From: Flavobacteriaceae bacterium UBA7684
Lineage (GTDB): Bacteria; Bacteroidota; Bacteroidia; Flavobacteriales; Flavobacteriaceae
Direction of reading: 5' to 3'
Length of the DNA stretch: 64,000 nucleotides
NCBI GenBank assembly: GCA_002482885.1
Contig: DLGW01000005.1
Coordinates: forward strand, 128,533 to 192,532
Below are positions 58,204 to 64,000 of this stretch, one piece after another. A program made the translations under genes and the position numbers. Every line of letters starts with the position of its first letter. The first letter of the stretch is position 1. A model generated the notes under the pieces. It searched no databases, had not been told where the DNA came from, and saw only the letters and a program-made list of their open reading frames with translations.

Positions 58204-60114
58204 ATGAGCGACAACGTAAAACCATATTCTCTTTTTACTGATTTTGATATTAGTTTATTCAAAATGGGTAAACACTACAGATTATATAACAAATTAGGCT
58301 CGCACGTGGTTGAAGTAGACGGCGTTAAGGGAGTTTATTTTGCGGTATGGGCACCCTCGGCAAAAAATGTATCAGTAGTAGGGGATTTTAATTTTTGGTT
58401 AGAAGGAGATCATCCTTTATACGTTCGTTGGGATGGCTCTGGAATTTGGGAAGGTTTTATTCCTGGTTTAACCGAAGGAACGTTGTATAAATACAAAATT
58501 CATTCACACAATAACAATATTAAAACAGAAAAAGCAGATCCTTTTGCACGTTATTGTGAACATCCACCAAAAACAGCTTCGGTAGTTTGCGATCCTAAAC
58601 ATCAGTGGAAAGATAATGATTGGATGAGCAAAAGAGCTTCGGTAAATAGTTTAGACAAACCGATTTCGGTATACGAAGTACATTTGGGATCTTGGAAAAA
58701 AAGAATCGACGAAAACCGTTCTTTAACTTATAAAGAATTGGCCGAGGATTTAGTAAACTATTTAAAAGAGATGAATTTTACCCACGTAGAATTCATGCCT
58801 GTAATGGAATATCCTTATGATCCATCATGGGGATATCAATTAACAGGATATTTTGCTCCTACTTCACGCTTTGGTGAACCACAGGATTTAAAATTCTTAA
58901 TAGATGTTTTACACCAAAATGACATTGCGGTAATTTTAGATTGGGTACCCTCGCATTTTCCGAGCGATGCTCATGGATTAGGATTTTTTGATGGTTCTCA
59001 TTTATACGAACATCCAGACATTCGCAGAGGATATCATCCCGATTGGAAAAGTTTGATTTTTAATTACGGACGTAACGAGGTAAGAGCCTTTTTAATTAGT
59101 AATGCTGCCTTTTGGATGGATCAATATCATGTGGATGGATTGCGTGTAGATGCCGTAGCCTCTATGTTATACCTTGATTATTCAAGAGAAGAGGGTGAAT
59201 GGGAGCCGAATATGTTTGGTGGTCGCGAAAATTTAGAAGCTATATCCTTCCTAAAAGAATTAAACGAAGAATTGTATTTATCGTTTGACGGAATACAAAT
59301 GATAGCCGAAGAATCTACTTCATTCCCGATGGTTTCCAGACCTACATTTTTAGGAGGTTTAGGATTCAGTATGAAATGGATGATGGGTTGGATGCACGAC
59401 ACTATTGAATATTTCTCCAAAGAACCGATTTATCGCAGATACCATCAAAACGATGTTACTTTTAGTATGAATTATGCATTTACCGAAAACTTTATGTTAC
59501 CCTTATCGCACGATGAGGTAGTTTACGGAAAACAATCCATGATTTATAAAATGCCCGGCGATGAATGGCAACGTTTTGCTAATTTAAGATCGATGTATAG
59601 CTATATGTTTACCCATCCGGGGGCTAAATTGTTGTTTATGGGAGCAGAATTCGGACAAACTTCTGAATGGAATTTCCAACAAAGTTTAGATTGGCATTTA
59701 TTAGAATACGGTTTTCATAGTGGAATGAAAAATCTAATATCAGATTTGAATAAATTATACCGTTCAGAACCAGCCTTGTACGAAAAACAATTCTCACACG
59801 AAGGTTTTGAATGGATTAACCATAATGATTATGAAAATTCTTGCATGTCATACATCAGAAAAGGCAATAATCCCGAGGAAGAATTATATATAGTTTGTAA
59901 TTTTACCCCCATTCTTAGAGAGGGGTATCGAATAGGAGTGAATAAAAAAGGAAAATTAACCGAAGTTTTCAATTCCGATAGTGTAAAATACGAAGGAGCA
60001 GGAAATTTAAATTCAATAATAAATACAGAAGCAATAGAATATGATGGCCGTAATCATTCGGCTCAAATTACGCTACCACCATTAGGAGTAGTTGTGTTCC
60101 GACTAAATAAATAA
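58204..60114 (+). CDS. glgB: 1,4-alpha-glucan branching enzyme
   Basis: GlgB creates alpha-1,6 branches in glycogen. The 636-residue protein has an N-terminal CBM48 beta domain (VYFAVWAPSAKNVSVVGDFN), then the GH13 barrel with YEVHLGSWKK, the nucleophile Asp316 in DGLRVDAVASMLYLDYSR, acid/base Glu369 in MIAEESTSFP, and LPLSHDEVVYGKQSM. The C-terminal beta domain ends LPPLGVVVFRLNK. It is shorter at the N-terminus than two-CBM branching enzymes such as E. coli GlgB. It follows mak in the alpha-glucan block and would branch the linear chains made by GlgE. Confidence 0.96.
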   Translation: MSDNVKPYSLFTDFDISLFKMGKHYRLYNKLGSHVVEVDGVKGVYFAVWAPSAKNVSVVGDFNFWLEGDHPLYVRWDGSGIWEGFIPGLTEGTLYKYKIHSHNNNIKTEKADPFARYCEHPPKTASVVCDPKHQWKDNDWMSKRASVNSLDKPISVYEVHLGSWKKRIDENRSLTYKELAEDLVNYLKEMNFTHVEFMPVMEYPYDPSWGYQLTGYFAPTSRFGEPQDLKFLIDVLHQNDIAVILDWVPSHFPSDAHGLGFFDGSHLYEHPDIRRGYHPDWKSLIFNYGRNEVRAFLISNAAFWMDQYHVDGLRVDAVASMLYLDYSREEGEWEPNMFGGRENLEAISFLKELNEELYLSFDGIQMIAEESTSFPMVSRPTFLGGLGFSMKWMMGWMHDTIEYFSKEPIYRRYHQNDVTFSMNYAFTENFMLPLSHDEVVYGKQSMIYKMPGDEWQRFANLRSMYSYMFTHPGAKLLFMGAEFGQTSEWNFQQSLDWHLLEYGFHSGMKNLISDLNKLYRSEPALYEKQFSHEGFEWINHNDYENSCMSYIRKGNNPEEELYIVCNFTPILREGYRIGVNKKGKLTEVFNSDSVKYEGAGNLNSIINTEAIEYDGRNHSAQITLPPLGVVVFRLNK

Positions 60115-60162
60115 ACTTAAACTAACACGAACACTACACTAACACACTAATATTTTTTAAAA

Positions 60163-62595
60163 ATGATTGTTAATACCGAGTTAGAATACAAGGGGAATCA
60201 ATTTCCGATCAAAATTGTAAACTACAAAAAAGATTCAGAGTCTATTTATTTTTATTCGTCTAACAACGTAATACTCAAAATCACTGTTTTAAGAGACAGT
60301 GTTTTGCGTTTTAGATACACCACAGATGGTGTTTTTCCTACGGATTTTTCGTATGCCATAGATGAAAACTTTGCACATGGTTACAACTCTTTGGAAATAG
60401 AAGATCGTTTGGATTATTATGCCATCAGAACCAATAAAATAGAATGTAGGGTTCGTAAAGAAGATTTAAGAACCTCTATTTTGGATTTAGAAGGAAGAGT
60501 AATCTTAGAAGACGAATTAGGTTTTCATTGGGAAGAAACTTACGAGTACGGAGGCAACGTAGTAAAAATGAGTAAATCATCTGCCGAAGGAGAATGTATT
60601 TATGGTTTAGGAGACAAAGCTTCACACACCAATTTAAAAGGCCGACGTTTAGAAAATTGGGCAACGGATTCTTACGCTTTCGATAAAGACCAAGAACCTT
60701 TATACAAAGTAGTTCCTTTTTATATTGGATTACACCATGATGTAGCTTACGGATTATTTTTCGACAATACTTTCCGTTCATTTTTTGACTTTAGTCATGA
60801 ACGCAGAGGAATCACCAGTTTTTGGGCAGATGGTGGAGAAATGAACTACTACTTTATGTACGGGCCAGAAATTTCCAATGTAGTTTCTACCTATACCGAT
60901 TTAACAGGAAAACCAGAATTACCCCCTTTGTGGACTTTAGGATACCATCAATGTAAATGGAGTTATTATCCAGAAAGTAAAGTAAAAGAAATCACCAGTA
61001 AATTTAGAGCACTTAAAATTCCATGTGATGCCATTTATTTGGATATTGATTATATGGAAGGTTTCCGTTGTTTTACTTGGAGTAAAGAATATTTTCCAGA
61101 ACCTAAACGTATGGTGGCGGAATTAGCTGAACAAGGTTTTAAAACCGTAGTCATTATTGATCCAGGGATTAAAATTGATCCAGATTATTGGGTATATAAC
61201 GAAGCTATCGAAAATAATTATTTCTGTAAACGTGCCGATGGACCGTTAATGAAAGGAAAAGTATGGCCAGGAGAATGTAATTTCCCAGATTATACCAATC
61301 CAAAAGTAAGAGAATGGTGGGCAGGATTATTTAAAGAAATCATTTCAGAAATTGGAGTAAAAGGAGTTTGGAATGATATGAACGAACCAGCGGTAATGGA
61401 TGTGCCAAACAAATCATTCCCAATGGATGTACGTCACAGTTACGACGGATTACACAGTAGTCACCGCAAAGCACACAATATTTACGGAACCCAAATGGCT
61501 CGTGCTACTTACGAGGGTGTAAAACGATTTGCACACCCTAAAAGACCATTTGTAATTACGCGTTCTGCTTATTCAGGAGCACAACGTTATACTTCTTCTT
61601 GGACCGGAGACAACAAAGCCACATGGGAACACCTTTGGATTGCCAACGTACAAGTACAAAGAATGTGTTTAAGCGGTATGGGCTTTACAGGAACTGATAT
61701 CGGAGGATTTGCAGAACAACCAACAGGAGAATTATACGTACGTTGGATACAATTAGGAGTTTTTCACCCATTCTGTAGAACCCATTCATCGGGTGATCAC
61801 GGAGAACAAGAACCATGGTCTTTCGACGAAGAAGTAATCGATATTACCCGTAAATTCGTGGAAATACGTTACCAATTGTTACCGTATTTATACACCATGT
61901 TCTACGATTACATCAACGAAGGTACTCCAATGTTAAAATCATTAGTGTATTTTGACCAACACGATCATCAAACCCACAACCGTACCGATGAGTTTGTTTT
62001 TGGAAAACATATTTTCGTGTGTCCAATCTTAGAACCAAATGCTATGGGACGTAGATTATATTTACCAAGAGGAAATTGGTATAACTTTTGGAATGATGAT
62101 TTTGTACACGGGGGGAAAGAAATGTATGTAGCCACCGATTACGATGAAATTCCAATTTTTGTAAAAGAAGGAGCCATCATTCCTAAATATCCAATCCAAC
62201 AATATGTTGGAGAAAAAACAATTGATGAATTGCGTTTGGATGTTTATTACAAATTAGGAAAAGAAAATTCCGATGTGTACGAAGATGAACAAGATGGATA
62301 CGATTACAAAAAAGGTCGTTTTTCGTTGCGTAAATTCAAACTATCGGGTAAAGATTCAGAATTAACTATTATTCAACACAAAGAAGGTAAATTTGATACT
62401 CCGTACAAAACCATGAAAATGGTATTCCACGGATTACCTTTCGAAGTAGACTCTATTAAGATCGATAATGAAAAAATCGAATTTGATGTTGAAGTATTTA
62501 ATACTGAAAGAACATTAATCGTTGACAAGGATTTTACACAAATTCAAATCATTGCCAACATAGAAAAATTAAAAGAAAATGAACTTACGGTTTAA
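60163..62595 (+). CDS. GH31 alpha-glucosidase
   Basis: The 810-residue GH31 enzyme hydrolyses terminal alpha-linked glucose. The N-terminal GH31 beta domain (GECIYGLGDKASHTNLKGRR) precedes the barrel with PLWTLGYHQCKWSYYPES, AIYLDIDYMEGFRCFTWS, the nucleophile Asp in GVWNDMNEPAVM and the acid/base Asp in SSWTGDNKATWEHL. These match the alpha-glucosidase group rather than xylosidases. No signal peptide is visible, so it is probably cytoplasmic. Its end overlaps the M48 peptidase start by 17 nt. It may release glucose from glycogen or maltodextrins; substrate range unproven. Confidence 0.93.
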   Translation: MIVNTELEYKGNQFPIKIVNYKKDSESIYFYSSNNVILKITVLRDSVLRFRYTTDGVFPTDFSYAIDENFAHGYNSLEIEDRLDYYAIRTNKIECRVRKEDLRTSILDLEGRVILEDELGFHWEETYEYGGNVVKMSKSSAEGECIYGLGDKASHTNLKGRRLENWATDSYAFDKDQEPLYKVVPFYIGLHHDVAYGLFFDNTFRSFFDFSHERRGITSFWADGGEMNYYFMYGPEISNVVSTYTDLTGKPELPPLWTLGYHQCKWSYYPESKVKEITSKFRALKIPCDAIYLDIDYMEGFRCFTWSKEYFPEPKRMVAELAEQGFKTVVIIDPGIKIDPDYWVYNEAIENNYFCKRADGPLMKGKVWPGECNFPDYTNPKVREWWAGLFKEIISEIGVKGVWNDMNEPAVMDVPNKSFPMDVRHSYDGLHSSHRKAHNIYGTQMARATYEGVKRFAHPKRPFVITRSAYSGAQRYTSSWTGDNKATWEHLWIANVQVQRMCLSGMGFTGTDIGGFAEQPTGELYVRWIQLGVFHPFCRTHSSGDHGEQEPWSFDEEVIDITRKFVEIRYQLLPYLYTMFYDYINEGTPMLKSLVYFDQHDHQTHNRTDEFVFGKHIFVCPILEPNAMGRRLYLPRGNWYNFWNDDFVHGGKEMYVATDYDEIPIFVKEGAIIPKYPIQQYVGEKTIDELRLDVYYKLGKENSDVYEDEQDGYDYKKGRFSLRKFKLSGKDSELTIIQHKEGKFDTPYKTMKMVFHGLPFEVDSIKIDNEKIEFDVEVFNTERTLIVDKDFTQIQIIANIEKLKENELTV

Positions 62596-63394
62596 AATTT
62601 TAACAGCTTTTTTTGCATTACTAGTTATTGCATGCGCTACCAATCCCATGACCGGTAAAAAGGTCTTGAATTTTGTGCCTAACAGTCAATTGTTTCCAAC
62701 CTCATTTCAGCAATATGATGAGTTTTTAAAAACAAATAAAGTAGTAACAGGAACAAAAGATGCTCAAAATGTAGAATTGGTAGGTAAGCGTATTGCAGCC
62801 GCTGCACAAAAATATTTAACAGCTAACGGGCACGGTGATATTTTAAAAGATTACCAATGGGAATATAAGTTAGTCGATGATAAGTCTTTAAATGCTTGGT
62901 GTATGCCAGGTGGTAAAATCGTATTTTATACTGGAATTTTACCCGTTTGTAAAAATCTAGATGGTATTGCGGTTGTAATGGGGCACGAAGTAGCACATGC
63001 TTTAGCAGATCACGGTGCACAGCGTATGAGCGCGGGTACTTTACAGCAAATTGGTGGAGCGGGTGTAGCCATTGCCACAGGCGGAATGTCACCAGAAAAA
63101 CAACAATTATTTATGCAGGCGTATGGTGTGGGAACTCAGTTTGGAGGGATGTTACCTTTCAGTCGTAGTCACGAATCAGAAGCCGACGTAATAGGATTAA
63201 AGTTAATGGCTATTGCAGGGTTTAAACCCGAAGAAAGCGTGCCGTTTTGGGAACGTATGGGACAAAATTCAGGAGGTGGAGCACCGCCTGAGTTTATGAG
63301 TACGCACCCTTCACACGAAACCCGAATTTCGAATCTTACTAAAGCAATACCAGAAGCTAAAGCAGAGGCGAAAAAATATGGGGTAATCAAATAA
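62579..63394 (+). CDS. M48-family metallopeptidase lipoprotein
   Basis: The 271-residue protein has a lipoprotein-type N-terminus (MNLRFKILTAFFALLVIAC), cysteine at about residue 19, followed by ATNPMTGKKVLNFVPNSQLF. The catalytic zinc site is HEVAH in VVMGHEVAHALADHGAQRMS, with the third ligand Glu in SHESEADVIGLKLM. This is the periplasmic M48C (BepA/LoiP-like) type that acts in outer membrane protein quality control. Its ATG lies inside the GH31 gene (17-nt overlap), which suggests co-translation but not a shared pathway. It ends at a strong terminator. Confidence 0.93.
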   Translation: MNLRFKILTAFFALLVIACATNPMTGKKVLNFVPNSQLFPTSFQQYDEFLKTNKVVTGTKDAQNVELVGKRIAAAAQKYLTANGHGDILKDYQWEYKLVDDKSLNAWCMPGGKIVFYTGILPVCKNLDGIAVVMGHEVAHALADHGAQRMSAGTLQQIGGAGVAIATGGMSPEKQQLFMQAYGVGTQFGGMLPFSRSHESEADVIGLKLMAIAGFKPEESVPFWERMGQNSGGGAPPEFMSTHPSHETRISNLTKAIPEAKAEAKKYGVIK

Positions 63395-63408
63395 AAGTTA
63401 TATTTTAC

Positions 63409-63448
63409 AAAAAAGGCGGTCTAAATTTTAATTTAGACCGCCTTTTTT
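63409..63448. terminator. Bidirectional terminator between the M48 gene and purB
   Basis: AAGGCGGTCTAAAT and ATTTAGACCGCCTT form a 14-bp perfect stem with a short TTTA loop, with an A-tract on the left and a T-tract on the right. Confidence 0.88.
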
Positions 63449-63467
63449 TATAGTAGTTTACGATGAA

Positions 63468-64000
63468 TTAAATCCCTAAATAATTACTAGGAGTAATGAC
63501 TTTTAATTCATTTTTAATAGCGTCTGAAACCTGTAATCCGTCAATAAAATCATGAATAGACTGCTTATTGATAACTTGATTAGTTCTGGTTAAATCTTTA
63601 AGCGCTTCGTATGGATTAGGATAATTTTCTCTACGCAAAATGGTTTGAATCGCTTCGGCTACTACCGCCCAGTTTTTTTCTAAATCTTCTTCGAATTTAT
63701 CCTTGTTTAAAAGCAATTTGTTTAATCCTTTTAAGGTAGCTTCAAATCCAATTAAAGTATGACCAATAGGAACGCCTATGTTTCTTAAAACCGTGCTGTC
63801 GGTTAAATCTCTTTGTAATCTGGAAAGAGGTAGCTTAGCCGATAAATGTTCAAAAATAGCATTGGCAATACCTAAGTTTCCTTCGGAGTTTTCAAAATCA
63901 ATGGGATTGACTTTGTGGGGCATAGCTGATGAACCAATTTCGCCTGCTTTTATTTTTTGTTTGAAATAATCCATAGAAACATAAGTCCAAATGTCTCGGT
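63468..64000 (-). CDS. purB: Adenylosuccinate lyase, 3' part cut by window edge
   Basis: PurB acts in two purine steps, splitting SAICAR and adenylosuccinate with release of fumarate. The frame is open to the window edge: RDIWTYVSMDYFKQKIKAGE, followed by IGSSAMPHKVNPIDFENSEG, the superfamily signature with the catalytic flexible-loop serine. The C-terminal region (LSRLQRDLTDSTVLRNIGVP) is that of the short bacterial PurB group. The N-terminal roughly 270 residues are missing. The internal ATG at 63974 is not the start. It converges on the M48 gene. Confidence 0.96.
   Translation of the reverse strand, partial: RDIWTYVSMDYFKQKIKAGEIGSSAMPHKVNPIDFENSEGNLGIANAIFEHLSAKLPLSRLQRDLTDSTVLRNIGVPIGHTLIGFEATLKGLNKLLLNKDKFEEDLEKNWAVVAEAIQTILRRENYPNPYEALKDLTRTNQVINKQSIHDFIDGLQVSDAIKNELKVITPSNYLGI

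Overview
The window is a low-GC chromosomal segment of a Bacteroidota bacterium, most likely a member of the Flavobacteriaceae (Flavobacterium or a close relative). The signs are the gene content and order (nadK-DUF6089-uppS-bamA-two OmpH/Skp genes, the lpxD-lpxC/fabZ-lpxA-efp-lpxD2 row, the transcarbamylase-type arginine cluster with proC and a head GNAT gene), the fused LpxC/FabZ, and many matches to the Bacteroidota -7 promoter element TAnnTTTG. I saw no rRNA, tRNA, CRISPR array, insertion sequence or phage module.

Layout. 1-5.9 kb: housekeeping genes (metK 3' part, folA, fabD, then clpX, clpP, tig on the minus strand). 6.0-7.9 kb: a small membrane protein, an alpha/beta hydrolase and pdxJ. 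7.9-15.2 kb: CBS protein, NAD kinase, a beta-barrel protein, undecaprenyl diphosphate synthase, BamA and two periplasmic OmpH/Skp-like chaperones, an envelope-biogenesis row. 15.3-38.8 kb: arginine biosynthesis on the minus strand. It reads GNAT-argG-argC-proC-(lipoprotein)-argD at 38.8-33.1 kb and argF'-argB-argE-argH at 19.4-15.3 kb. Between the two halves lie proline dehydrogenase, a dicarboxylate/amino-acid symporter and aroC, then about 8-10 kb of accessory DNA (23.1-33 kb).

The accessory stretch holds a decayed KilA-N gene, an unrecognised membrane protein, a 51-residue protein followed by a TTG-started GNAT acetyltransferase (toxin-antitoxin-like), an ankyrin protein, a secreted esterase, an SGNH-type protein, a small lipoprotein, a DUF1801/YdeI-type protein, a Panacea-domain antitoxin with a RelE-like toxin (PanAT type), and an adhesin-like protein with 17-residue repeats. 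Two roughly 80-bp structured repeats in opposite orientation bracket the 2.7 kb from the KilA-N remnant to the GNAT gene. Related elements occur at 31.2 kb and 54.1 kb.

39-54 kb: pabB, a DUF2807 protein, an HD phosphohydrolase, the lipid A row (lpxD, lpxC/fabZ, lpxA, efp, an lpxD paralogue), sucD, fabG, a von Willebrand-type membrane protein, an LtaS/MdoB-type phosphoglycerol-transferase-like protein and a diacylglycerol kinase that overlaps it by 1 nt. 54.4-63.4 kb: an alpha-glucan block (glgE, maltokinase, glgB, GH31 alpha-glucosidase) and a lipoprotein M48 peptidase. The window ends in the 3' part of purB on the minus strand.

Working together: the arg genes make a full route from glutamate to arginine through N-acylated intermediates; the lpx, bamA and ompH genes build the outer membrane; the LtaS-like and DgkB-like pair suggests head-group transfer with diacylglycerol recycling; and the GlgE block suggests glycogen made from maltose-1-phosphate and branched by GlgB. 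Family names and motifs are from recognition of the translated sequence; no database search was run.
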